From an uncultured Lachnospiraceae bacterium (GTDB taxonomy: Bacteria; Bacillota; Clostridia; Lachnospirales; Lachnospiraceae), in assembly GCA_934292725.1 (NCBI GenBank), contig CAKQXY010000016.1, forward strand, positions 3,344 through 67,343: a stretch of 64,000 nt of DNA, given 5' to 3'. Positions 24,684 through 35,300 of this stretch are shown here, piece by piece. Both the position numbers and the translations under genes were made by a program. Under the pieces are notes generated by a model. The model was not told where the DNA came from. It worked only from the letters and a program-made list of their open reading frames with translations, and searched no databases. Within the stretch, counting starts at the first letter, position 1. Every line of letters begins with the position of its first letter.

Positions 24684-27401
24684 TTACGCTTTATGGAATC
24701 CACTTTCGTCAAGCCCTGCCAAAAGCTTTTCCAGCTCTTCCATTGTCTTTGGCAAATCCTCGCGAATATAGCGAAGTGCCGTGATTATATTTAAGCACCA
24801 CTGTGAAGTGAAGTTTGTAGTAATCCATGGAATCTCGTGAAGCACTTCTTTATTTCCTGCATCAAAGATGTCATGCGCCAAGAAGCCCTCTGTATTATTA
24901 TGAGTGCAAAGTGCATGAAGAAGAATCTTCCATGTAGTCTGTGCCAGCCACTTATCGTGCAAACGAGCTGCTCCATATGCTGCAAGTCCAGATGCCATAA
25001 ATGGAAGGCTAAACTCTCTGTTTCCAATAAGACCATTTGATTCTTCTAACTGCTTTTCCTTTGGCAGATAGTAGAAGCGGCCATGCTCTGCTAACATATC
25101 CTTCCATTCTTCATCGCCCAGTAAATCGGCAATCTCAATCCATACCTGAATAGCACCCATGCACACCTGCAGATGACTTCCTCCGTTTGTGCGCTCTCCG
25201 ATGTAACGAAGATGGCTGTCCTTCGGATCATACTCAAAATCAGGACCTGATGTAAGACGAAGCGGCAGCGCCTTTAAATCATCAATACCGATCTGAATCT
25301 TATTTTTGTATGTGTCATCGTTAAATCGCTCCCACTGTGTCATCCAGTCTGAGCAAAAGCTTGACCAATCTGGTCCTGAACGCGCATGTGCCGGTGCATT
25401 CATCTTATCTTTGTCAAAGAAGAAACGAAGCGGATCTGTCGTAACAATTGCTTCATCAGCATCCTTTACATCATCAAAAACATCACCAAGACGCATATCA
25501 CCTGTCAGGTAGTAATAGAAACGATGATGACCTGCCATTGCAATACGAGCCTCCTTGCATGAACAGCCCCAGTGGCGCACATTATGACGAGAGCCAAGAC
25601 CCTTAAGCGGACCAAAATGATAGATATCAACCTCAGAACAATGACGGCTCATTGCCTCTGCCATTGTGAAAATATCTTCTCTTCCGCTTCTCATAAAGGC
25701 TAACCACAGCCACAGTGTTGGAACTAGCTCTGTGTTCTGCCATGCGTAGCCGCCCATATCGTAGCGCCAGCTATGACGGAATGGGTCATAAGTATGCATG
25801 ATATCTCCATAATTAAACATGCCATACCAGCTGCGCACCTCTACCTCATTTTTATAAAAATCAAACGCCTTATCAAGCTGTTCTTCTAAGAAGCGCTCTA
25901 CCTGTGTTTTTTTTGATGGAAGACTCCACTCACCAAATGCCTGCAGCTTTTCATAAACAGATGGATCTGCTACATATACAGGCGGCTTTTGAACACTGTC
26001 TGAAAAACGCTTTAATGCATCGCCATCAGATACTGCATTATTAGAAAGCTTTATAGAGAAATTGTTAGTATTTCCAATACCATAAGCAGATGCACCAACT
26101 ACATCGAAGCCCTCATAATAAGTCTGGGAATAGCCCTGATCGGCATAATGGCGAAAATCCATTGCCTCAACCTGTGGGCACCACAGCCAGAAAATCACCT
26201 CTGCATTGTCCTGATCAAGATCACCAGCCTCAACTGCTGACGGATATTTCTGCCAGAAATCTTTTGAGGAAAGAGAGAAGCTTCCGCTCTCATCAGCAAT
26301 ATTTACGCTGCCCGGTGCTCTCATGCCATGAAGTCCCTCTATATAGCAGCAGTCTGGATTTACGATCTTCTTTTTAATAGAAAAATGTGTTGCGCTGTCC
26401 TGACAAAGCACGTAGCGGCTCCAGATCGGCATATGCTTAGATGCTTCTATTGCAGTTGCGGCAGCCTGATCATTATCTGCATCAAGATAAAGCATCTGTC
26501 CCTTTGTCTGTGCATCATAAATCTCTGGTGCTACTCTTGGACGCCAGCTAAGAAGCTCAGTCATCTCCTCATGAAAACTTCCATGATCAGTACCAAAACG
26601 AATGTGACGGTTATACATTTCACCCTTCATTGGACGATGGAAACGCACACCAAGACCTTTAAGAAAATCCTTCTTCTCATCACCATCAAACAAAAACGTA
26701 TGCTCAAAATCAATCTTTGGGCTATTAAGATAAATAGTCTCGCGAATGACAAATGGCAGCACACGGCGATCATTTGCATGACTTACATGAGTTCCTCTTA
26801 AGCAGAAGGTCACGCGAACTGGTCCCTGCTCCTCAATAGAAACAGACTCAATCTCTCCTGTGTACGGCACTGTTTTTTGAATCAATACACCGTCTTTCAC
26901 ACTTCTTTCTTCTAGCTGCAGCACCAGATCCGCATCCGTCACCTGAACACGTCCATCTACTGTTACATCACGAAGAATCACATTTTTATTCTTTGGCACA
27001 GCTGCGTGAACACAGCCTGCGTCAACTATATATGCATCTTCCTCTTCTTTTACAAAAAGTGATGGCTCCATATCCTTTTTGCTGCTTACGTCTTCATTTA
27101 CAGGAATAACCTCAAATGTTTCACCATTTTTGCTGTCTGCGGTATGAGCTGTCCACTTTACTGAACCATCCGGCCAGTATGCTGTTATTCTTGACTGAGA
27201 CGGCACTATTTTATTTTTTGTACTGTCTTTTGCGTACACATTAAAGGAATCATCCTTCGATACAGCGCCTTTCTCCCACATGCAGCCCCATGTTGTATAG
27301 CCATACGCTTTTCTGTTTTCCATCAGATGAAGTGTCATTGACTGAACTGTCTGATCCTTCATTTCCATGTTTTTCATGTCCTCCACGTTATTTTGACCCA
27401 T
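24684..27401 (-). CDS. YetA-like exo-rhamnogalacturonan lyase (PcRGLX/PL26-type)
   Basis: About 905 residues, related by architecture and context to B. subtilis YetA and to the Penicillium exo-acting rhamnogalacturonan lyase PcRGLX. It shows an N-terminal beta-domain (KAYGYTTWGCMWEKGAV, ITAYWPDGSVKWTAH), a central beta-sandwich region (VIRETIYLNSPKIDFEHTFL), and an alpha/alpha catalytic part (WYGMFNYGDIMHTYDPFRH, RHNVRHWGCSCKEARIAMAG, LPFMASGLAAYGAARLHDKW). No signal peptide. The open frame extends to 27569 through terminator hairpins, so I reject that start. ATGs at 27401, 27377 and 27368 are candidates; GGAGG lies 11 bases before the last. Confidence 0.85.
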   Translation of the reverse strand: MGQNNVEDMKNMEMKDQTVQSMTLHLMENRKAYGYTTWGCMWEKGAVSKDDSFNVYAKDSTKNKIVPSQSRITAYWPDGSVKWTAHTADSKNGETFEVIPVNEDVSSKKDMEPSLFVKEEEDAYIVDAGCVHAAVPKNKNVILRDVTVDGRVQVTDADLVLQLEERSVKDGVLIQKTVPYTGEIESVSIEEQGPVRVTFCLRGTHVSHANDRRVLPFVIRETIYLNSPKIDFEHTFLFDGDEKKDFLKGLGVRFHRPMKGEMYNRHIRFGTDHGSFHEEMTELLSWRPRVAPEIYDAQTKGQMLYLDADNDQAAATAIEASKHMPIWSRYVLCQDSATHFSIKKKIVNPDCCYIEGLHGMRAPGSVNIADESGSFSLSSKDFWQKYPSAVEAGDLDQDNAEVIFWLWCPQVEAMDFRHYADQGYSQTYYEGFDVVGASAYGIGNTNNFSIKLSNNAVSDGDALKRFSDSVQKPPVYVADPSVYEKLQAFGEWSLPSKKTQVERFLEEQLDKAFDFYKNEVEVRSWYGMFNYGDIMHTYDPFRHSWRYDMGGYAWQNTELVPTLWLWLAFMRSGREDIFTMAEAMSRHCSEVDIYHFGPLKGLGSRHNVRHWGCSCKEARIAMAGHHRFYYYLTGDMRLGDVFDDVKDADEAIVTTDPLRFFFDKDKMNAPAHARSGPDWSSFCSDWMTQWERFNDDTYKNKIQIGIDDLKALPLRLTSGPDFEYDPKDSHLRYIGERTNGGSHLQVCMGAIQVWIEIADLLGDEEWKDMLAEHGRFYYLPKEKQLEESNGLIGNREFSLPFMASGLAAYGAARLHDKWLAQTTWKILLHALCTHNNTEGFLAHDIFDAGNKEVLHEIPWITTNFTSQWCLNIITALRYIREDLPKTMEELEKLLAGLDESGFHKA

Positions 27402-27488
27402 TTTTCTTTCTTTTTCACACACCTCACATATGCTCTTTTTTGACAATTTGCATTTTGTAAGGCGTTTACTCACCAAAAAACAAAATAA

Positions 27489-27561
27489 GGGACACCCGGC
27501 TAAAACCAGGTGTCCCCAATACCGCTTTGGTATCAAAGGGGTCAAAATACCTTTTGACCCC
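27489..27561 (-). terminator. Three consecutive hairpins after the binding-protein gene
   Basis: On the plus strand: GGGACACC..GGTGTCCC (27489-27516), ATACC/GGTAT (27519-27533) and GGGGTCAAAA/TTTTGACCCC (27538-27561). Read on the minus strand the last hairpin met is followed by TTATTTTGTTTTTT, a rho-independent terminator. It starts 14 bases after the binding-protein stop, so the transporter genes are probably expressed more strongly than the enzymes beyond it. Confidence 0.8.
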
Positions 27562-27574
27562 AACATCATTTTAA

Positions 27575-29179
27575 TTACTCAGCCTGGCTGGAAGCTTCCT
27601 CAGTAGCTGCTTCCTCGGTAGCTACCTCAGTTGCTGCCTCAGTATTCTCATCAGCCTCAGCGGTTTCCTGATCTGCTGCATATGCCTCGTTAACCTCAGC
27701 AATCAGATCATTTCCACCCTTATTTGCCCAGTCATCCCAAGCATCCTGCAGACCCTGCTCATCGATAACGCCGCAGATGTACTGTGTTCTTGCCTCAGAC
27801 AGGATGTTGTCAAGGTCAGCGCCATACTTGGAGTAAGTCTCAGAACCGGACAGGTAAGCAAGTGCCGGATTAGAAACTGCTACCGGACGTGTTCTCTGCT
27901 CATAGCACTCGGTCAGAGCCAGATCTCTCTCTGTCTGCTTCAGCGGCTTCTGATCATCTGCGTATCCCGGAATGTAAGCTACCATCTGGTTCAGACCAAG
28001 ATGTGGATTCTCACTGTTGTCACGACCAGAAATAACTTCGATCTTTCCATCTGCATCCCAGTTGTAGGTAACGCCCTCAAGACCGTAATCAGCTAAGATA
28101 AGCATATCATAATCATTTAACTTATCAAGGAAGGTAAGGGAGTTGATAACATCTTCCTCAGTCTTAGCACCATCAGTAGTAATTACATAGAAACCATTGT
28201 AACCGGAAGTAGCAAGAGTCTTGCCATTGATCGGTCCTAACAGATTCATAGATGCATACTCATCTGGATTAGTAACAGACGGAACTTCGTTGTTTACGAA
28301 GTAGTCCCAAATACGGCGAGCGCCATCCATAACGTCGATGTAAACACCGTTCTGACCCTTCTTGCAGCCGTTTGACCACTCGGAAGTATCAATAGTTACC
28401 CAATCTGGGCTCATTAAACCATCATCATAAACCTTCTTTAACCAGTCGATTGCTTCCTTGTACTCAGCAGTCTGATGTACCGGAACAAGCTGACCGTCCT
28501 GCTCTACCCAGCCGTTTCCACAGCCAAACCAAGTCTGAACGATATCAAACGGTCCTGTGTACTTAGTCATTTCCATACCGTAGGTATCATCTACATTATT
28601 TCCATCTGGATCGCCATAGGTAAACTGATACAGCATGTTATAAACATCATCAATAGTCTCCGGAGTACCAAGACCTAACTTATCAGCCCAGTCCTGACGA
28701 TAGGAGAAGCCGTAACGTCCAAGCTCACGAACACGCGGAATACCGATAACCTCACCGCCTACAGTCAGACCCTTTAAGGTTTCTCTGCTAACCTGAGACA
28801 GATTCGGGAACTTCTCGCTGTCATCAAGAAACTCGGACAGATCCCAGAATGCACCTTCCTCAGCTGCTGATACGATTGTTCCGTTCATAGCGCCGCCGCA
28901 GGTAAGAATCATTGGCATGTTGTCGAAGTCCATAAGAGTGGTTCCAAGAACCTGATCATATGCACCATTATCTCCCCACTTAATCTCGAAGTTGATTCCA
29001 GTGTACTCCTGAACTCTCTTGATAACCTCATCAGAACCCTCATTCTTTAAGCTCTTTCCTGCATTGTACTCTGGAACGAGTAAAGTTACTGTCGGCTGCT
29101 CATCTGCAAATGCCATAGACGGAAGCATTGTTGCTGCCATTGCTGCTGCCATACCAGCTGCTAAAAACTTCTTATTCAT
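27575..29179 (-). CDS. Extracellular solute-binding protein, LplA type
   Basis: A 534-residue family-1 binding protein for an oligosaccharide importer, as in B. subtilis YtcQ/LplA beside rhamnogalacturonan genes. Residues 1-25 form a signal peptide ending in AFA; there is no lipobox Cys. The mature part has VTLLVPEYNAGKSLKN, SYRQDWADKLGLGTPETIDD and VKKVYDDGLMSPDW-like binding-fold segments. The last 30 residues are a Glu/Ala/Thr-rich tail, similar to tails on other exported proteins of this genome (the importer receptor at 13162 has such a linker). AGGAGG precedes the start. The ligand is inferred from the neighbours to be unsaturated rhamnogalacturonan oligosaccharides. Confidence 0.9.
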   Translation of the reverse strand: MNKKFLAAGMAAAMAATMLPSMAFADEQPTVTLLVPEYNAGKSLKNEGSDEVIKRVQEYTGINFEIKWGDNGAYDQVLGTTLMDFDNMPMILTCGGAMNGTIVSAAEEGAFWDLSEFLDDSEKFPNLSQVSRETLKGLTVGGEVIGIPRVRELGRYGFSYRQDWADKLGLGTPETIDDVYNMLYQFTYGDPDGNNVDDTYGMEMTKYTGPFDIVQTWFGCGNGWVEQDGQLVPVHQTAEYKEAIDWLKKVYDDGLMSPDWVTIDTSEWSNGCKKGQNGVYIDVMDGARRIWDYFVNNEVPSVTNPDEYASMNLLGPINGKTLATSGYNGFYVITTDGAKTEEDVINSLTFLDKLNDYDMLILADYGLEGVTYNWDADGKIEVISGRDNSENPHLGLNQMVAYIPGYADDQKPLKQTERDLALTECYEQRTRPVAVSNPALAYLSGSETYSKYGADLDNILSEARTQYICGVIDEQGLQDAWDDWANKGGNDLIAEVNEAYAADQETAEADENTEAATEVATEEAATEEASSQAE

Positions 29180-29216
29180 TTTTTAAACCCTCCTGGAATA
29201 AATATTCTGACAGTGT

Positions 29217-29248
29217 CCGAAGCTGCACTTTTTACAGGCAGCTTTCGG
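29217..29248 (-). promoter_or_regulatory. Stem-loop upstream of the binding-protein gene
   Basis: CCGAAGCTGC (29217-29226) pairs with GCAGCTTTCGG (29238-29248) with one bulge and an 11-base loop. It has no T-run on the minus strand, lies 60 bases after the permease stop and 40 before the binding-protein start. In this position a stem-loop is often a 5' mRNA stabiliser for the abundant binding protein. Confidence 0.45.
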
Positions 29249-29305
29249 TCGCCATCTATGAAAGATGATCTGCGAAATTTTCGCGCTCATTATCACTTCT
29301 TTTTA

Positions 29306-30214
29306 TTAGCCCTTAACTGCACCTACCATAACACCCTGTGTAAAGAACTTCTGGATGAATGGGTAAACACAAAGAATCGGGACAGTTGCAACTACAGTAG
29401 ATGCCATACGAACTGCCTTAGACGGCGGTGCTCCATTTGAACCCCAGTCCATCAGTTCATCTGTCTCTGCCTGCTGTGCCTGCTGCATAACCTCACGCAG
29501 TACCTGCTGTACAACCTTCATGTTAACATTATCAATATACAGCAGTGAGTTGAAGTATGAGTTCCAGTGTCCTACTGCGTAGAACAGACCTACGGAAGCC
29601 AAAACCGGCTTGGAAAGAGGAAGAACAACCTTAAGGAAAATGGTAAGGTCAGATGCACCATCGATGTGTGATGCCTCCTCAAGTTCCTTTGGAAGACCCT
29701 GGAAATAGTTCTTGATAATAATCATGTTGAATGCACTGATTGCACCTGGCAACCACAGTGCCCAATATGTATTACGAAGATGAAGAATATTTACAACTAA
29801 GATGTAGCTTGGTACCATACCACCGCCAAACAGCATCGTAACGATAACCATGTTTGTGATACCGTTTCTCCAACGGAAGTCGGAACGTGCCAGAGGATAT
29901 GCAAGTGTGGTACTCATAAACATATTGATAAAAGTACCAACTGCTGTTACAAGCAGAGAGTTTGCAAGACCTCTAAAAATAGAACCATCTTTTACAATGT
30001 AAGAATATGCATTGGTAGAAAATACTGTCGGGAACAGGAAGAATGACTTTTCAGTCAGCTCTGCCTCTGTCGCGAAGGAACCAGCCAGTACATATAAAAA
30101 CGGGATAACGGTTGCTATGGCAAAAAGTGCTACGATCACATACAGAAGAACCTGTACAAATGCATCACCAGGCGACCGCTTAATTCTGTTTGCTCTTGAA
30201 ATATTGTTAGCCAT
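29306..30214 (-). CDS. Carbohydrate ABC transporter permease, LplC/YesQ type
   Basis: A 302-residue inner-membrane permease (MalG class) with six predicted membrane segments, and the coupling EAA loop around ELEEASHIDGASDLTIFLKVVLP. The C-terminus ends in QGVMVGAVKG, as in the LplC/YtcP branch. The start is set at the ATG preceded by AAGGAGG, 20 codons inside the open frame. It pairs with the permease just upstream (13 bases before this start). The ATPase is missing here, as is usual for this transporter branch, which shares a general MsmX-like ATPase. Confidence 0.93.
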   Translation of the reverse strand: MANNISRANRIKRSPGDAFVQVLLYVIVALFAIATVIPFLYVLAGSFATEAELTEKSFFLFPTVFSTNAYSYIVKDGSIFRGLANSLLVTAVGTFINMFMSTTLAYPLARSDFRWRNGITNMVIVTMLFGGGMVPSYILVVNILHLRNTYWALWLPGAISAFNMIIIKNYFQGLPKELEEASHIDGASDLTIFLKVVLPLSKPVLASVGLFYAVGHWNSYFNSLLYIDNVNMKVVQQVLREVMQQAQQAETDELMDWGSNGAPPSKAVRMASTVVATVPILCVYPFIQKFFTQGVMVGAVKG

Positions 30215-30227
30215 CGCTTTTGCCTCC

Positions 30228-31205
30228 TTAATAGAATCCGCTCTCACCACAGAGCTTTGCAATCTTATTTGCACTTAAAACAAGAATCAAACTGACAATA
30301 GACTTAAAGAGTCCTGCTGCAGCTGATACAGAATACTGGCCACTTACAATACCTCTCTCATAAATGTAGGTATCAAATACCTGTGCCCTAGAAGCATTCA
30401 AATCGTTCTTCATCAGATAGATCTGCTCGAAACCTGTGTTTAAGATACTTCCGCACTTCATGATCAGCATGATAACAACTGTACCGCGGATCGCCGGAAG
30501 TGTGATGTGCCACATCAGTCTCCATCTGCCTGCACCATCTACACGTGCTGCCTCATACAGCTGCATGTCAACACCAGAAAGTGCTGCCAAGAAAATGATA
30601 GTACCGTAACCAGTCTCCTTCCAGATACTCTGTCCTACAATCAACTGATTGAAGAACTTCGGATCGGTCAGAACCTTCGGTGCGGCATCACCCATAAACA
30701 TCTTCATTAACTGGTAAACAGCACCATCATTAGAGTTAAACAGCTGCTGTGTTAAAGATGCAACAATAACTAAGGATACGAAGTGAGGAATGTAAACCAG
30801 TGTCTGTGAAATACGCTTAAATGGCATACATCTTAACTCATTAAGCATCAATGAAAGAATAATCGGTGCCGGGAAAAACAATGCCAGACTCAATAATGAG
30901 ATGGACAATGTATTTCTAAACAGCGACCAGAAACTAACTGTTTTACTCGTAAAGAACTCTTTAAAATTATCCAGTCCTACAAATTCACTGTAGATGAAAC
31001 TGGAAAAGATGCCTGAATGACCACGAATACGTAACTTGTAATTCTGAAATGCCATTACCAGGCCGCCCATAGGCAGATAACAGAAAATGATCATCCAGAT
31101 AACGCCTGGAAGAACCATCAGATACAGCCATTTATGACGCTTCATGTCAGTGATCAGCGGAGTCTTCTTATGCTGATAGGCTGATGTGTTATTTTTCTTA
31201 CCCAT
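30228..31205 (-). CDS. Carbohydrate ABC transporter permease, LplB/YesP type
   Basis: A 325-residue permease of the MalF class without the large periplasmic insert. It begins with a basic cytoplasmic segment (HKKTPLITDMKRHKWLYLM), has about six membrane helices and the coupling motif YEAARVDGAGRWRLMWHITLP, and ends in NKIAKLCGESGFY, typical of LplB. AAGGAG lies before the ATG. It is the first gene of the transporter operon after the promoter at 31342-31370. Confidence 0.93.
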   Translation of the reverse strand: MGKKNNTSAYQHKKTPLITDMKRHKWLYLMVLPGVIWMIIFCYLPMGGLVMAFQNYKLRIRGHSGIFSSFIYSEFVGLDNFKEFFTSKTVSFWSLFRNTLSISLLSLALFFPAPIILSLMLNELRCMPFKRISQTLVYIPHFVSLVIVASLTQQLFNSNDGAVYQLMKMFMGDAAPKVLTDPKFFNQLIVGQSIWKETGYGTIIFLAALSGVDMQLYEAARVDGAGRWRLMWHITLPAIRGTVVIMLIMKCGSILNTGFEQIYLMKNDLNASRAQVFDTYIYERGIVSGQYSVSAAAGLFKSIVSLILVLSANKIAKLCGESGFY

Positions 31206-31541
31206 GATTTTTCTCCTTCCTTCTTTTCTACTCCGATCCTTTTAGAGTGCATTCTATGCATTTACGACCAAGTTTTTTTATAAACTTTGGTTTTCAAAGA
31301 TGATATCTGCTGCACACGGATGGTGTATTTTCATTGTCGATATTATATAATACTTTGCTTATTTTTTCAATACTTTTTTTACTTTTTGTTCTAAAAAAAT
31401 TAATTTTTTCTATTTTTTGTTAAAAATTTATCATTTGTCATTAGGTAGAACGGACAAATTTTGGATGTCTATTCAATTTATTTTTAGTTCATAGCAAAAA
31501 CGACCTTTTATGCAAATAGACACTTTCTTAACTATATTTTT
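31206..31541. other. Regulatory region before the importer operon
   Basis: A 336-base, very AT-rich gap without genes. It holds the leader and promoter of the LplB-type gene, a dyad ACCAA..TTGGT in the leader (31267-31291), an inverted repeat ATTTGTC/GACAAAT (31433-31439, 31453-31459) about 65 bases upstream of the -35 box that could be an activator site, and a wider dyad TGTCTATT/AATAGACA (about 31467-31532) next to the DUF1961 stop that could form the end of that transcript. Confidence 0.6.
31342..31370 (-). promoter_or_regulatory. Promoter of the rhamnogalacturonan importer operon
   Basis: On the minus strand TTGAAA (31365-31370), exactly 17 bases, TATAAT (31342-31347). Near-consensus and placed about 135 bases before the LplB-type start codon. 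Confidence 0.75.
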
Positions 31542-32237
31542 TTAATTTTCAAAGCTATAAACTTTAAGCTTTGAGTACTCTCCTATCATCGGTGCAAGCT
31601 GTCTAAATCCGATTTTTCCACCTTCTAAGCACGAACCATATGTTGTTCCATCATCGTTGAAATTGAATACTTCTAAGTCATTGACAAAGAAGCGTACCTG
31701 ATTCTCATATTTTAAAAGACCAAGCTTGTACGGTGCGGATACATCTGCAACGTCCGGAATAGGATCAGCGCCCTGCGCAACAAGATAAAATCCATAGCTC
31801 TTTCTTAAGTTGCATGTGTGGAAGCTTCTCTCATCTGGCTCTTTTCTTCTGAAATAAGACACATGGAAAGCATTTATATCTCCGTGATGATAAAGCGGAT
31901 ACTCTCCTGTTCTTGGCTGAAGTGATTCATCAAAGAGGTCTTCTCCATTTCTTCCCTTTGCAGCAAAGAAAAGGATGGCAAGTCCCGGCTCCTTTAATGG
32001 CTGAAACTCCCATTCAATGTAAACATTGGATGGAAAATCCTTAGGACACCATAAAACATAATTTGCCTTCTGACCCTGCGCAGCGCTTAAGCCATTTTCC
32101 ATGCGAAGCTTGCCCTCAGGGAATGAAATGTTTGCTGTACCCTCAAGCACAAAGCCTTCGATGTCGGACTTGGATGCAAGTGGGTTGTTGTAAATTAGTT
32201 GTGGTTCAGTGGTGATTCCATACTTTGTAAATTCCAT
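31542..32237 (-). CDS. DUF1961 (YesU-like) protein
   Basis: A 231-residue protein of the DUF1961 family, with a concanavalin-like beta-sandwich look: WEFQPLKEPGLAILFFAAKG, YPLYHHGDINAFHVSYFRRK and KLGLLKYENQVRFFVNDLEVFNF. B. subtilis YesU belongs to the same family and sits in the rhamnogalacturonan locus, so a role in handling pectin fragments is likely; the reaction is not established here. No signal peptide. AAAGGA precedes the start. It follows the second GH2 gene by 132 bases. Confidence 0.85.
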   Translation of the reverse strand: MEFTKYGITTEPQLIYNNPLASKSDIEGFVLEGTANISFPEGKLRMENGLSAAQGQKANYVLWCPKDFPSNVYIEWEFQPLKEPGLAILFFAAKGRNGEDLFDESLQPRTGEYPLYHHGDINAFHVSYFRRKEPDERSFHTCNLRKSYGFYLVAQGADPIPDVADVSAPYKLGLLKYENQVRFFVNDLEVFNFNDDGTTYGSCLEGGKIGFRQLAPMIGEYSKLKVYSFEN

Positions 32238-32270
32238 AGTAGATATTCCTTTCTTTTTTATTGTATTGTA

Positions 32271-32354
32271 ACCCGGGAGGTCATCGAATGAATCTAGGAT
32301 GTGATTGTTACCCGGAAGAGTATCGAAGGGGGATCTCGGCGAAGTGTTTGTCGG
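32271..32354. repeat. Dispersed repeat GCGAAGTGTTTGTCGG, copy B
   Basis: Contains GTAACCCGGGAGGT, then a second ACCCGG block, then GCGAAGTGTTTGTCGG (32339-32354), matching the region upstream of pflB (4713-4758). It fills the gap between the second GH2 gene and the DUF1961 gene and may form a stem-loop on the minus-strand transcript. Confidence 0.5.
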
Positions 32355-32369
32355 TCCCCATTTACGTAA

Positions 32370-35300
32370 CTAGTTATCAATCTCGGCGGTTGCACTCTTT
32401 TCAGAAGCAATACTAGTTACTGCTTCTTTCAAATGAACACTCCGTTGTCTAGCGTGTTGTTTCCAAACGGCCGTCTCCTCTTCCTCTGCCAAAAGAAGAT
32501 TGATCACAGATGCGCTAAAGATATCCTGCGGCAGCTGTCCCTTAAACTCTGGGTGCGCAACTGGGTCTGCCTCTTTTTGATACCAACCGTCTGGTTCCAT
32601 TGCCCAGAAGCAGCTCTTTCCCGGTGCACTAAAGGTATCGAGTGCAGTGAAACGAATGCGATCTGTATATACCTCTTGCAAAAAGGCTATGCGCTTTGGT
32701 TCGTAGGATGAGGATAGGTGATCTTGTGCGATACGTTTCCATGTACCGTCTAACCATGCCTCTATAAGATAGCTGCAAAGCTCGCCCTCGTGTTCGCGGT
32801 GATTTTGACGCGGCATATAGAGGATACCAGAAATGTTATGCTTTTGTGGTGTCTGAATAATGAAGGAATACGGATAGCCACCCGTAAGCCGCACAAAGGT
32901 TTGCGGATTTCCATCAAGGCAGGCAGATAATGAATCATCATCTATCTTTGCACCTAGTTCTCTCATTACATCATTTATCTCAAACAGCGATGATAATTGT
33001 TTCCATGATACTTGTCCCTGCGGTTCAAAAGCATCGCTCTTCATATAAGAAAGAATACTTTTCTTTAGGGCTGCGGCCTGTGGGGTGTCCTGCTCAAGAT
33101 TTATGGAAGTCATCATAAGACGGCCAGTTCCTACCTGACACTCAAAAAGAAGGCTCATCTTGTCGTTTCTGTTCCATTCGTCAATAGGCTGAACAAGGTT
33201 TGTAATGCAATCGCAGCCAAGTTTCTCTACTCGAAGACCTCTTGCATTTTCAATTAAGCCTTGCCACTGCCATCCGCCGTCAGCAGTTGTTGGAAATGAT
33301 GCAAATGCCGGATGTGCATTTTGAATTATCATGCCCATGCCGCGCGCCCAAGTCGGTCCCATCTGTGAGTTCCAGAAGGACGGATTAAAGCGAACAGGCG
33401 GACAATCATATGAGGTATCCTCATATGGCAATTCAAACAATACACGCTTTCCTTCATTAAGAAGTGTTTCGGCGTGGAAGCGGTCTGAAGTGATGAAAAC
33501 AGCTTCGTGCGTATCAGACTCTGCTTTTGACTCGTCTGGTGTAGAAACCGGGTTTAATTTGCTGCTGTCAAATATCCAAAACGGCCAGGTATTCTCCACT
33601 ATCCTTCCATTTGCCTCTATACTTACGCGCAGTACGTAAGCGCAGTCTGGCTGTATATCTTCCATATTCAAGTAAATGCAGCCGGCAGACTGATTTTTCT
33701 CTAGAGCATAATCTCTTTGCTTTAGTGTTCCGCAAAGAACAGGCGGCTGAAATACGGTCTGCGTAAGTGTCTTGCCATGTTCACCGTATGTATACTGGGT
33801 AACTGGCTGCTTCTCAAGCTGCCAATGAATGCGAACAGACTGTAACGGTGCGCGACCAAAATGGCTGACCTCGATTGGAATGCTGACCGCAGCATTTTTT
33901 GCTCGGTCGATGCAGTAGGACTCGATGCGCGCAAGAAGTACGGTTTCATCACAAAACTGACGCCACTCGTTTGGAGCAACATAGCCTTTTGAATCCCAAA
34001 ATGGATCGAGAATACCGACAAGTGCCGTTCCCTGTCCCAAATAGTCGTGAAGATCAAGAAGTTCAAAACCATATATATAAGGTGTACGCAGATTTGCTTC
34101 AAGATCTTCCTTTAACATGCGCACCTGCTGCCGTCCTGAATTATAGACAAATTCCTTATTTTGACCCAACACATCATGCGCACGCGCACTCTCACGAAAG
34201 ATCTCAAAATTTCCCGGTTGCAAATAACCTGTAAATTTATCAATCACATCAAAATCCGGATATGAGCACCACTGGCCAAGTTCATGACATATTACAGGGT
34301 AAGAGATATCTTTTAATGATTCACGGTAATCACCGCCGTTCCAACCACGCGGTCCGCGGATGGTTCCGCCTGGCTGTATACCAAATCCTGATCTATGAAA
34401 ATAGACATAATCTGTTCCTGTGATCTTGTCTGGCTCCATAGGATACGGCCATCCTGACTGAATGGTATACAGATGTCTGCTGTCATATGCACGGCACTTT
34501 GATACCCAATCAGTAAGTGGCATAAGCCAGTCTCCACCCGGCTCATTGCTCGGAGACAACATAAGGAATGACGGATGATTGCCAAATGTATCAAGTATAC
34601 GCTTTGTCTCTTCCCACAGCATGTTGTTCATTTGCGCATCTGGCGCAAACACATTCCACATATCGCACTCTATCTGCAAATAGACACCTGCGCGGTCAGC
34701 TGCTTCAAATGCAGCCTCTGGCGGACAATATGAATGGCACCTGATAAAATTCATGCCCCACGTTTTCACAGTCTCCATGATTTTATCCCAGTATGCGCTG
34801 CCACAATCTGGAATGCCGCTTAAAGGATAATCACCGCCAAAATGAGTTCCACGAAGATATGTGTTTCGACCATTGATGACAAAATGACCATCCTTTACCT
34901 CTGCCCTGCGAAAACCAAAGGTGACTTCTTTAGTCTGTAGTACTGCTTTTGGAAACTGTGATACCATTTCTTTGCTCTGTAATGGTAATTGTGTGATGGA
35001 TGATTGCATTTCTCCTTGCAGTGCATTGCTTATAGAGGACAACGTTACTATAAGGTGCTGTAAGCCCTGATCAAACTCATCCCACAGTGGTGTATCAGAT
35101 GAATAGTTCAACGTAAGCTCACAAATCTGGCTTCCCGGTGTGAGCGCGCAGATCATCTCAGCACTGATATCCGTGCGTGCAATATCCTGTACGCGAACTA
35201 TACAGTTTTGAGTATCGCTTGTCTCATTTTTCAGGTACACCTGTACGGCAGCCTTCGGCAGCTGTGCATTGACCCAAACACGTTCAATCCAAACACGATT

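Noticed and set aside
27402..27569. N-terminal extension of the YetA-like gene
   Set aside because: The extra codons translate three terminator hairpins and no ribosome binding site precedes the upstream ATGs.
31206..31541. Riboswitch in the importer leader
   Set aside because: Only simple dyads are present; no recognisable aptamer pattern, and sugar importers of this type are usually protein-regulated.
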